NCBI RefSeq assembly: GCF_001696535.1
Contig: NZ_MBQE01000004.1
Coordinates: 124,001-188,000, forward strand
Length of the DNA stretch: 64,000 bases
Reading direction: 5' to 3'
Origin: Stappia indica
GTDB taxonomy: Bacteria; Pseudomonadota; Alphaproteobacteria; Rhizobiales; Stappiaceae
Shown here: piece after piece, positions 1-12,000 of the stretch
Numbering within the stretch: position 1 is the stretch's first letter
Layout of the letters: the number at the start of each line of letters is the position of its first letter
Made by a program: the position numbers and the translations under genes
Notes under the pieces: generated by a model
What the model was told of the DNA's origin: nothing
What the model saw: the letters and a program-made list of their open reading frames with translations, nothing else
The model's database searches: none

Positions 1-2
1 CC

Positions 3-3000
3 GCCATCAACGACGAGCTCGACCTCTCGCTGACACCGGCGGATTTCTTTGAGTTCGCAACGCTGGCGCGCCTCGCGCGGCATGTCGCGGGTCTGGTCAG
101 TCCCGAACTCGTCGCTGCGCCGACGCTTGCAGACCCGCAGCCCGCTGTTGCGGATCCGCCGCCCGTGGTCGACGCGCCGCGTCCTGCCTCAGACGACGCC
201 TTTGCCGCAGACGACCCGGTCGTCATCGTTGGCCTGAGCTGCACCTTCCCGATGGCGCGCAACGCTGATGCCTTCTGGCATAACCTCGTTGAGGGTCGCG
301 ACTGTATCACCCGCATTCCGCCCGACCGCTGGGACTGGCGCGCCATCGACGGCGACCCCAGGGAGGAACCGGGCCGCACCAACATCCATTGGGGCGGCTT
401 CATCGACGGCGTGTTCGAGTTCGACCCGCTGTTCTTCGGCATCTCGCCGCGCGAAGCCCGGCTCATGGATCCGCAGCAGCGGCTGATGATGATGCATGCC
501 TGGAACGCCATCGAGGATGCCGGCCACGCGCCGGGCGATCTCGCCGGGCGCAAGGTCGGCATCTTCGTCGGCACTTCCACCAGCGGTTATCGCGATCTGG
601 TGGCGGGCGACACGGGTGGAGACGGCTACGTGGCGACAGGCGCGGTGGCGTCCGTCGGGCCCAACCGCATCAGCTATTTCCTCGATCTGCACGGGCCGAG
701 CGAGCCGGTCGAGACGGCCTGTTCCAGCTCGCTCGTCGCCCTGCATCGCGCAGTGCGCTCGATCCGCGACGGCGATTGCGAGATGGCGCTGGTCGGCGGG
801 GTGAACACCATCGTCACGCCGGAAGCGCATATCAATTTCGCCAAGGCCGGCATGCTCGCGCCGGACGGGCGCTGCAAGACCTTCTCGGCGCAAGCCAACG
901 GCTATGTGCGCGGCGAAGGCGCGGGCATGGTCCTCCTCCGTCGCCTCTCCGATGCGTTGCGCGACGGCGACCCGATCCTCGCGGTCATCCGCGGGACGGC
1001 GGTCAACCATGGCGGCCGTGCCAACTCGCTGACCGCACCGAACACGCAGGCGCAGGCCGATCTGCTCCGCGCGGCCTATCGGGACGCCGGCATCGACCCG
1101 TCGACCGTCGGCTATGTCGAGGCGCACGGCACGGGAACTGCCCTCGGCGATCCGGTGGAGATCAACGCGCTGAAGGCGGTCTTTGCCGGCGAGCGTGCGC
1201 AGGGCTCCTGCGGCATCGGCTCGGTGAAGACCAATATCGGCCATCTGGAACTTGCCGCCGGCATCGCAGGCCTCGCCAAGGTGCTGCTGCAGATGCGGCA
1301 TCGCCAGCTGGTGCCGAGCCTCCACTGCGACACGCTGAATCCGTATATCGAGTTTGCCGGCTCCCCGTTCGAGGTCGTCCGGCAGGGGCGCCCCTGGACG
1401 GCTGCGCGCGATGCTGCGGGCTGCGAGCTGCCGTTGCGGGCGGGCGTCAGCAGCTTCGGCTTCGGCGGGGTCAACGCGCATGCGGTGCTGGAGGACTATT
1501 CGTCGCCGCCGCAGTCTGCCGCAGCACCTGGCCCGCAACTGATCGTTCTTTCCGCTCGCGATGCGGCGCGCCTGCGCGAGCGCGCGAGCGATCTTGTCGA
1601 GGCGCTGGAAGCCGGGTCTTTCACCGATGCCGACCTTGCCGACATCGCCTTCACGCTGCGCGTCGGGCGCACGCCGATGAAGCAGCGGCTGGCATTCGTC
1701 GCGCATTCTTTGGTGGACGCGGTGCGCATGCTGACGGCCTATCTCGGCGGCGCATCTGCCCCTGGCCTTCTGGTCGGAGACGATGCCGCGTCCGTCCGCG
1801 GCCCCGTGTCCGAGCCGGCGAGTCTTGAGGATTGGGCTGGGCGTTTCGTGACCGGCGGCGACCTTTCCGGCTTCGCGGAAGCAACCGGCCCGCGTCGCCG
1901 CATCCGTCTGCCGGGCTATCCCTTCGCCCGCGACATCTACCGTGCCGGCGGCAGCGTCGAGCGGTCCCAACCCGCAGACGCAGCGCGGGGGTCGGCGGTT
2001 GCCGAGAAGATCGACGGTCCTTTCGTCCGCCGCCTCGAGGCCTCGGCCTTCTACCTGCACGATCATCGCTTCCGCGACATGCCGATCCTGCCGGCTGCAA
2101 TGGGGCTTGAGCTTGCGCGCAGCGCTTTCGTCGCCGCCGGCGGGCATGATTCCGTGCGCTTGGAGAATGTGACATGGCGCCGGCCGCTGGAGCTCGCCTC
2201 CGGCTCGGTCGAGGTGCGGCTGCCGCTGGAAGATGGCGAGGCCGGCGCAAGGGGCTTCCGCCTGCTTTCGGGCACCGGGACCGAGCACATGCGCGGCAGC
2301 GTCGTGGCTCTGCCGACCGGCTCGACCCCGGCGCGTCTCGACATTGCGGCGCGGCGCGGAAATTGCCCGGCCGTGCTCGACCGCGACTGGCTCTATGCGA
2401 GCTATGCCGCGCTCGGCCTGTCCTATGGTCCGGCCTTCCGCTGTGTGGTCGAGATGCAGGCCGGCGACGGCGAGGCTCTGGCCCGCCTGCGGCTGCCGGA
2501 GGCGGCGCGCGGCGAGACGTTCCATCTCCACCCGTCGATGCTCGATGCTGCCTTCCATTCCGCACTCGGTCTCTTCCACCGAGAGCCCGGAGGGACGGCG
2601 GCGCTGCCCTTCGCGCTGGACCGGATCGACGTCTTCGGCCCGACGGACGAGGAGATGTGGGCGCATCTGCGCGAGCAGCCGGCCGCCGATGGTCTGCGCC
2701 GCATCGACATCGATCTCGCCGACAGCGCAGGCACCGTCCGCGTCGCGATCCGCGGTTTCACCCTGCGTCTGGTGAGGGGAGCGCCGTCGCCGGAGGAGAT
2801 CCGCTCGCCGGCGAAACCGGACACCTCCGCCGCACTGGTCACGGCTGCCGAGCGTTACCTTGCGGAGGTCGTCGCGCGCGAGACCGAGGTTCCGCTTGCC
2901 GAGATCGACCCGCAGGCCGCTCTTGAGACCTACGGCATCGACTCCCTGCTGATCACCCGGCTGACCAACGAACTCGGCAAGGTGTTCGGCCCGCTCTCCA

Positions 3001-6000
3001 GCACGCTGTTCTTCGAGCACCAGACGATCGCCTCGCTGGCCGGCCATTTCGCCTCCGCCCATGCGGAAAAGTTCTCGGAGATCGTGGGTGCCGCGCCGGT
3101 CGACACGGCCCCGGCGACCGTTGCTCTGGCTGCGGCGCCCGTTCGCGAGCGTACGAGCGGCGCAAGGGACGAGCCCATCGCCATCATCGGCCTTGCCGGT
3201 CGCTACCCCGGCGCGCGCGATGTCGAGGCGTTCTGGGAGAACCTCGCCGCGGGGCGCGACTGCATCACCGAGATCCCGGCTGAGCGCTGGGACCACGCAA
3301 GGTTCCATGATCCGGAGGGGCGGGGCGGGCTGCCGCGCGGCAAGTGGGGCGGGTTCGTCGACGATTACGACCGCTTCGATCCGCTGTTCTTCAACATCGC
3401 GCCGCGCGAGGCGCCCTATCTCGATCCGCAGGAGCGGCTCTTCCTGCAATGCGCCTGGGAAACGCTGGAGGATGCCGGTTACACCCGCGAGACCGTGGCG
3501 CCGGCAACTGACGGCATGGCGGGCGGCGATGTCGGCGTCTTCGTCGGCGTCATGTACGAGGAATATCAGCTCTACGGTGCCGCAAGCACTGCCGCCGGCC
3601 GGCCGCTCGCCCTGTCCGGCAGCGCGGCCTCTATCGCCAATCGGGTCTCCTATTTCTGCGATTTCCACGGCCCCAGCATGGCCGTCGACAGCATGTGTTC
3701 CTCCTCGCTGACGGCGATCCACCTTGCCTGCGAGGCCCTGCGCGCCGGCGATTGCAGCATTGCCCTTGCCGGCGGCGTCAACCTGACCCTGCATCCCAAC
3801 AAGTATCTGGCGCTGGCGCAGGGGCGCTTCCTGTCGAGCAGCGGGCGCTGCGAGAGCTTCGGCGAGGGCGGCGACGGCTATGTACCGAGCGAGGGCGTCG
3901 GCGCGGTGCTGCTGAAGCCGCTGTCGCGCGCCGTTGCCGACGGCGACCGTATCCATGGCGTCATTCGCGCCTCGGCGCTGAATCACGGCGGCAAGACCAA
4001 CGGCTACACCGTGCCGAACCCGTTGGCGCAGGCGGCGGTCATCGGCCGCGCCATGCAGCGCGCGGGCGTGCGCGCCGAGGACATCGGCTATGTCGAAGCG
4101 CACGGCACCGGCACCAGCCTCGGCGACCCCATCGAGATCGCCGCCCTGTCCCGCGCCTATCGCCGGGAGACAAGGGCTTGCGGCTTCTGCGCCATCGGCT
4201 CGGTCAAGTCCAACATCGGCCATGGCGAGAGCGCGGCCGGCATCGCCGGCCTGACCAAGGTCCTGCTGCAGTTCCGCCATGGCCGGCTGGCGCCTTCGCT
4301 GCATTCGGCAACGCTCAACCGCGAGATCGATTTCGCCGCCTCGCCTTTCCGCGTCCAGCAACGCCTGGAAGACTGGTCGCGGCGGCGGGACGGGCAGGGC
4401 AATGAGCTGCCGCATCTTGCAGCGCTCTCCTCGTTCGGCGCAGGCGGGTCGAACGCCCATCTGATCATCGAGGACTACCCGGCGCCCGCTCGCCGGGAGG
4501 TCGCTCCCGCCCGTTCGGTCTATCCGTTCTCCGCCCGCGAAGCGGGGCAGTTGCAGCAGGTGCTGGAGCGGTTCCGCGCGTGCCTCGACGTCCTGCCCGA
4601 GGCGGACTTTCCCGCTGCTGCCGCGACCCTTCAGGAGGGGCGCGAGGCCTTCGAGGAGCGGCTTGCCATCGTCGCGGGCGACAAGGCGGAGCTGGCCCGT
4701 CTGCTGGACGCCGCGCTTCAGGGAGGCGAGGGGGGCGGTATCTGGCGCGGCCGCGCCCCGCGCAATCGCACCGAGGATACGCTGCCCGCATCGCTGGAGG
4801 CCGCTGCTGCCGCCTGGGTCGGCGGCACGCGGGTGGACTGGCGACAGCTGCGCGGCGGCGCCCGCCCTGTCCGCATCGGCCTGCCGACCTATCCCTTTGC
4901 CCGCGAGCGCTATTGGCTGCCCGAGGGTGCTGCCGTGGAGCATCGGAGGGAGGCACCAGCCCCCGCCTTGCCGTTGCTGTTCCGTCCGCACTGGCAGGAG
5001 ATGGACCCGCCCGCCGCTGCCTTGGCTTCACTGGGCCGGCATGTGGTGGTGCTTTGCGGGGCGACGGACGACACGGCCTCCCGCCTGCGCTTGCAGTTGC
5101 CGCAAGCCCGGATCGTGCAGCTGGAGAGCCGCAACGCGGACGAGGGCGAGCGCGTCGCCGATCGCGCCGCGCACCTGCTTGCCCTGCTCAAGGAGGAGAT
5201 GGCGAGCCGCACGGATGCCGCCACTCTGCAGCTCGTGCTGCCTGTCGAGGATACGCTCGCCGAAGGGCTCGCCGGACTGCTCCGCTGTGCGCGCCTGGAG
5301 CATCGGACCCTTGCCTGCCAGGCGATTTCGCTCGACCTCGCCCGACCCGATCTTGCCGGACTGCTGGCGCGCGAGGCCGCAGTCGCGCAGTCCGATCACG
5401 ATATCCGCTACAGCCGGGGCCAGCGTCTCGTGCGGACATGGCGGGAGGTCGAGACCGCCGCCCAGGCGCTGACCGTGCCGTGGAAGCCGGACGGTGTTTA
5501 TCTGGTCACCGGCGGGGCCGGCGGCGTCGGTCTGCATGTCGCAGCCGATATCGTCGCCAAGGCGCCCGGTGCCACGGTCTGGCTCACCGGCAGATCCGCG
5601 CGCCCGGCCGCGCTTGAGGAGACCCTTGCCCGCCTCGGGCAGCGTGCCGTCTACCGTCAGGCGGATGTCGTGGATAAAGCCGCGATGCGGGCGCTGGTCG
5701 CGGAGATTCGGGCAACGCACGGCCATCTGGATGGCGTCATACATGCCGCTGGCCTCACCCGCGACAGCCTGATCGTCAACAAATCCGAGGCCGATCTGCG
5801 TGCGGTTCTCGCGCCCAAGGTCGCCGGCACTCTGGCGCTCGATGCGGCGCTCGGCGACGATCCCCTCGACTTCCTGCTGCTCTTCGCCTCCGCGTCCGGT
5901 GCCCTTGGCAATCCAGGGCAGGCGGACTACGCCGCGGCCAATGCGTTCCTCGATTCCTTCGCGCAGGAGCGCAATCGCAGGGCCGCGCGCGGCGCGTGCT

Positions 6001-9000
6001 GCGGCCACACGCTCTCCATCGACTGGCCCTATTGGCAGGACGGAGGCATGCGCCTTCCCAAGGCGGTGGTCTCCACGATGGAGCGGCAGGCCGGCGCCGT
6101 GCCGCTCGCCACCGAAGCGGCGCTTGCAACCCTTGCGTTCGCCTTGCAGCGTTCCGGCGAAGACCAGCTTCTCGTGCTCGCTGGCGACAAGAGCCGTCTG
6201 CGTGAGCTCGTGCGGCCGTCGGGCAACGCGGCGGTTGCCTCTGCGCCGCCCTCCCGCTCAGCTGCGATGCCCGCCCGTGCGGTGGAGGGCGAGAGCGTTG
6301 CTGCAGAGGCTGCGAGCGGCGCCGTTCTCGATGCGGTGCGGGCGTGTTTCTCGCAAGTCCTGAAGATCCCCGCCGAGCGGCTGGGGGCGGACGAGACCAT
6401 CGACCGTTTCGGCGTCGATTCCGTCTCGGCGCTGGACATCGTGGCAGCGCTCGAAACGCATTTCGGCTCTCTGCCGCAGACGCTTCTCTTCGAACATCCG
6501 ACCATCGCGAGGCTGGCCGCGGAGCTCGAGGCGATGGGTCGGGGCACGGTCGCGACCGTCCAGGAGGCGCCGGCTCCAGCGCCGGTCCCGGCAGTCCCTG
6601 CTCCCGCGTCCAATGGCATCGCCGTGATCGCCGTTGCCGGACGCTTCCCTGGGGCTCGGACGGTGGAGGAGTTCTGGCAGGTGCTGGAAGCGGGGCGCGA
6701 CTGCGTCCGCGAGGTGCCGGCCGAGCGCTGGGATGTCGAGGCGACTTGGTCGCCGCGCAAGGGCCAGCCCCTTGCCAGCCATTGCCGTTGGGGGGGCTTC
6801 ATCGACGACGTCGACCGGTTCGACGCCGGCTTCTTCGGCTATAGCCCGCGCGAGGCGGCGCTCGCCGATCCGCAGGAGCGGCTGTTCCTGGAAACGGCCT
6901 GGCACCTGTTGGAGCGCGCCGGCCACACGCGCGCCTGGCTCGGCAAGCGCTACGGCAACCGCGTCGGCGTCTTCGTCGGCGCCATGTACCAGCACTACAA
7001 GGCGCTGGAAATGGATGCGGAAAGCCGGGCGCTGCTGCTGCTCTCGTCCTATTCGGCGATTGCCAACCGCACCTCGTTCTTCTTCGACCTGCAGGGGCCG
7101 AGCGTTGCCGTCGACAGCATGTGCTCGTCGGGCCTTCAGGCCGTGCATCAGGCCTGCCAAAGCCTTGCAGCCGGCGAATGCCGGCTGGCGATAGCCGGTG
7201 GCGTCAACCTGTCGCTGCTTTCGGAAAAATATGTCGGGCTCAGCCAGGCCGGGCTTGTCGGCAGCCATGCCGCCAGCCGCAGCTTTACCGGCGGCGACGG
7301 TTATCTTCCTTCCGAGGGCGTTGGCGCGGTGCTGCTGAAGCCGCTGGCCGAGGCGCTGGCCGACGGCGACACCGTGCTTGCCGTGATCCGCGCCAGCATG
7401 GCCAACCATGCCGGCCATTCCGCCGGCTATGCGGTGCCCAATGTCGATGCGCAGGCCCGTCTGCTCGCGGAAAATCTCGAGGCGGCGGGCATCGATCCGC
7501 GCTCCATCGGCTATGTCGAGGCCGCCGCCAACGGCTCATCCATCGGCGATGCCATCGAGCTGAGGGCGCTGGGCCGGGTCTTCGCAGGCGCGCAAGGCAT
7601 TCCGCTCGGTTCGGTCAAGGCCAATCTCGGCCATGCGGAGGCCGCCTCCGGCATGGCCCAGCTCACCCGGGTTCTGCTGCAGTTCCAGCATCGCTGTCTT
7701 GTTCCGTCGCCCGGCCTGCCGGGCCTTGAAGCCGCCGGCTCTCCCTTCGCCGGAACGCCCTTCGTGCCGCAGCTTCAGGCAGAGCCCTGGCACCCGCGCA
7801 TCGTCGATGGCGAGGCGCAGCCGCGGCGCGCAAGCGTCAGTTCCTTCGGGGCGGGCGGGTCCAATGTTCACCTGCTGCTGGAGGAAGCAACCGCCTCGGC
7901 TTCTCTCCAGCGCGGTCTTGAAGCCGCGGGCCCGTTGCGCTTTCCCGTTTCGGCGCGCACGCCGGACCAGCTCGCAGCGATGCTACGGCAACTCGCTGCC
8001 TTCGTGAGGGCTACGCCGGATGTATCGCTGGACCGCCTGTCGCGCACGCTGCGCTTCGGCCGCGAGGCGATGGCCTGCGGCGTCGAGCTGACCGCGTCCT
8101 CGGTGAACGAACTGGTCGCCGGGCTGGAATCCGCCGCCACCGATCCTTCGACGGTGCCGCTGCCGAAACGGGAAGAGGAGGGCGACCGGCGCGGCCTGCT
8201 GGTTCTGCCCGGTTATCCCTTTGCTCGCGAGCGCCACTGGATCGGCAGGCTGCCAGAAACGCCCTCTCCGGAGCCTGAAGCACGCAGCACCGCGAGCGGC
8301 AGCGCACCTCTGGAGACGCTCCGGCAGACGGTTGCAGCCATTCTGGGCGTGTCGCCCGCGCAGATTCCCACGGATCGGCCGCTTCGCGATCTCGGCGTCG
8401 ATTCCATGGGCTGGATGCGGCTGGTCTACGCGGTCGAGGAGGCGCACGGGCATGCGCTGACCCATGACGATCTCGACCGGCATCCGACGCTTGCAGCGCT
8501 TGCCGCCCGCATCGCGGCAAACGAGCCGTCTGCGCTGCCGGTGGCAGCGCCCACGGTGAGGAACGGTCCCTGGCAGTCTCCGCTTGGCGAGGGACAGAAA
8601 GGGTTATGGGTCCTCCAGACGCTCTATCCCGGCCGGACGGACTACAACGTGCCGCTGGCCTTCCGCGTCAGCGGCATCGACGAGCAGGCCCTGTTCCGCG
8701 CCTGCCTTTGGCTGTGCGAGAGCTTCCCGGTTTTGACCGCACGCGTTGCGGGCGAGGGCGAAAGGCTGGAAGCCGGCGCCGCGCCGCGTCTTGCGACCCT
8801 CTCCATCCCCAAGGAAATCGAGCCGGCCGAGTTCGCCCGCCGTCGGGTGGCACGGCCGTTCGATCTCGCCAAGGACGCGCCGGTGCGCTTCGAGCTGCTG
8901 CAAGGCGGAACGCTCGGCCCCGGCGAGAGCCTGGTCCTCGTCTCCTTCCATCACATCGCCATCGACGGCGCGTCCGCTGCCGTCGCAGCCCGTCTGCTCT

Positions 9001-12000
9001 GGCAGGCTTACGCGGCCTTCGCCTCCGGCGGAACGTCGCCCTCTGCCGCCGCCGCCAACCGTGCCGACTATGCGGATTTCATCGCCTGGGAACGGGACGT
9101 GCTCGCCTCGACGCGCGGCGAAGAGCAACTTCGCTACTGGCGCGAGACGCTGTCCGGCGAGCTGCCGGGGCTCGATCTGCCGGCTGATCGGGACGCTCTG
9201 GCGGCGGAGACCGGTCGCCGCGATGGCGCGGTGGAGCAGCGGCTGCCTCGGGCGCTGGTCGCCCGCATGCGAGAGGTCCTGCAGGAGCGCGGCACCAGCC
9301 CCGCCGCCTTCCATCTTGCCGTGCTTTCTGCGCTCCTCTACCGCCACACCGGCCAGGAAGACCTGATCGTCGGCGTGCCGACCTTGCGCCGGCCGCAGCG
9401 GCGGTTCGAGGAAACCATCGGGTACTGCGCCAACATGATGGCGCTGCGCATTTCGGTCGACGGCGAGCTCCCGGCCGCTGCACTGCTCGACACCGCACAG
9501 CGCGCACTGGGCGAGGGGATGGCCCGCGCCGATGTGCCCTTCGCCGCTGTCGCGCAGGGTCTCGGTGGCGCGGCCGACGGGCGGGCACCCTGGCAGGTCG
9601 GCTACGCCTACCAGAACTTCCCGCAGGGCACCGGCATCGACCTGCCGCCGGAACTCGGCCGGGTGGAGCATCTGCCGCAGATCCGCCAGCCGGGCGACGC
9701 GCCCTTCGGCCTTGAGGTCTACGAGGAAGACGGGGGCCTCCTGCTGGTCGCGAGTTTCGACGGCGAACGCTTTGCCACCTCCCGGATCGAGCGCATGCTC
9801 GGTCACTACCAGACGCTCGCCAGCGCGATGCTCGACGACCTCGAAACGCCGCTCGGCGAGCTCGCCATGCTCACCCGCGCCGAGCGCGAGCGGGCGCTCT
9901 ACAGCTGGAGCGCGGCAACGGAGGCTGCGCCGCCGGCAGGGCTGGTTCACGAGTGGATCGAGGCTCGCCTTCGACAGGCGCCGTCGGCCGAGGTTCTCGG
10001 CGGTCAGGGTGAAACGCTCACCGCCCGCCAGCTCCAGCGGCAGGTCGAGCGCCTGTGCCTCACCCTGACGGCCTGCGGTATCCGGCAGGGCGACTGCGTT
10101 GCGGTGCTCGCCGGGCGCGAGGCGGGCGGCATAGCCGGCCTGCTGGCCGTGCTGTCCATCGGCGCGGTCTGGGTGCCGCTCGATCCCGATCACCCGGACG
10201 AGCGGCTGTCGCTGATCCTGCGTGATGCGGGCGCCACGCTGGTGTTGGCGCCGAAGGGGCTGGCCGCCCGTGCGCGCAAGCTCGCCGCCCCCGGCGTGCG
10301 CGTCGTCCGGCTCGACCGCGACGGCTGGGACCTGCGCCCGCAGTTGGCTCGCCGCCGTCCCGTTGCCCTGCGCGCGGAAGATCCCGCCTACATCATCTAC
10401 ACGTCCGGCTCGACAGGTACCCCCAAGGGCGTGGCCGTGTCGCACGGCGCGCTCGCAGGTCACTGCCGGGCGGTTGTCGATCACTATGGCCTCGGCGAGC
10501 GCGACGCCGTGCTGCAATTCGCCTCGCCCGGCGTCGACACCGCGCTGGAGCAGATCCTGCCGGCTCTGGCGAGCGGCGCCCGTCTCGTCCTCGGCGGCAC
10601 CGCCGTCCGTGCGCCCTCGGAATTCCTGAAGCTGCTCGAGCGTGAGCGCATCACCGTCGCCGACCTGCCGCCGGTCTATCTGCGCGAGCTGTTGCAGGCC
10701 TGGAAGGCCGCCAGCTCGGACCTGTCCGGGCTCTCCCTGCGCCTGCTGATTTGCGGCGGCGAGGCGCTGGGCCCGGATGTCGTCGCCCTGTGGGCCGACA
10801 GTGGGCTCAAGCGGGCGCGCCTGCTCAACGCCTATGGCCCGACCGAGGCGACCATCACCGCGCTTGTGCATGATGTGACGCCGGACGACCGCGGCGCTCC
10901 CGTGCCCATCGGCCGGCCGCTGGCCGGCACCCGGATCTATATTCTCGACCGTCACGGCAATCCGGTGCCCGATGGCGTCGTCGGCGAGCTGCATATCGGC
11001 GGCGCCCGCCTTGCCATCGGCTACCACGGCCGCGACGACCTCACGCACGAGCGCTTCGTCCTGCGCACCATCGATCCCGGCGAGCCGCCGGTGCGCCTCT
11101 ATCGCACCGGAGACCTTGCGGCCTTCCTGCCGAACAGCGGCGGCACGGTCGCCTTCCATGGCCGCATCGACGATCAGGTCAAGATCCGCGGCTTCCGCGT
11201 CGAGCCGGGCGAGGTCGAGGCGGCCCTTGCGGCCGAGGGGCTGGGCGAGGTCGCAGTGCTGGCGGAAGCGGATGGCGAGGGCAGGGCCTTCCTTGTCGCC
11301 TTCGTGGCGGCGCCCGAGGCGGGCTTCGATGCGGCCGCCTTACGGGATCGGCTTTCCGCGCGCCTGCCGCTGCACATGTTGCCCTCGGCGATCCACCGCA
11401 TCGATGCGCTCCCGGTCGGGCCCGGCGGCAAGGTCGACCGGCGGGCGCTGCGCAGGCTGGCCGAGCGGCCGACCCTGCCGCAGGACGTTGTCGCGGAGGA
11501 TCACGCGCCGGACGAGGTGGAGGCCGTGCTGCTGGAGGTCTGGGCGCGGGCTTTGAACAGGAATGCCAGGGATTTGCGACGCGGCGACAGGTTCTCCGAC
11601 AGCGGCGGCGACAGTCTCGCTGCCGTGCGTCTGCTCGGCGGCATCGAGCGCAGCTTCGGTGTTGCCCTGTCCGTCGCCGATCTCGGCGCGGCCGCAACGC
11701 TAGGCCAGCAGGCCGCCCTGCTGCGCCGCCGCCTGCCGGCAGATGCCTTGCCCCGCAGGGCGGACGCCGGGACACCCTCGCTGATCGTGCCGCTGCGTCT
11801 CGCGCGACGGGACGATGCCCCGGCGCTGTTCCTCGTGCATCCGGTTGCCGGCACCGTGGCGTGCTACGCCGGCCTTGCCGCGGCGCTCCCGGATGACTGG
11901 TCCGTGCACGGCATTCGCGCCTCTGGCCTCGTTGACGGGGAAAACCCGGCGGCGACCAGCCTCCCGGCCATGGCCTCGGGCTATGTCGAACAGCTGCGTG

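Noticed and set aside
189-4991. A 1600-codon open frame on the minus strand opposite the PKS
   Set aside because: It lies exactly opposite well-conserved KS, DH and ACP domains, has low-complexity Arg/Ala/Gly/Gln-rich content, and shows no domain; it is a by-product of high GC codon bias.
210-7890. Long internal DNA repeats in the PKS gene
   Set aside because: The similarity is between the three KS domains and is explained by domain homology, not by a repeat element.
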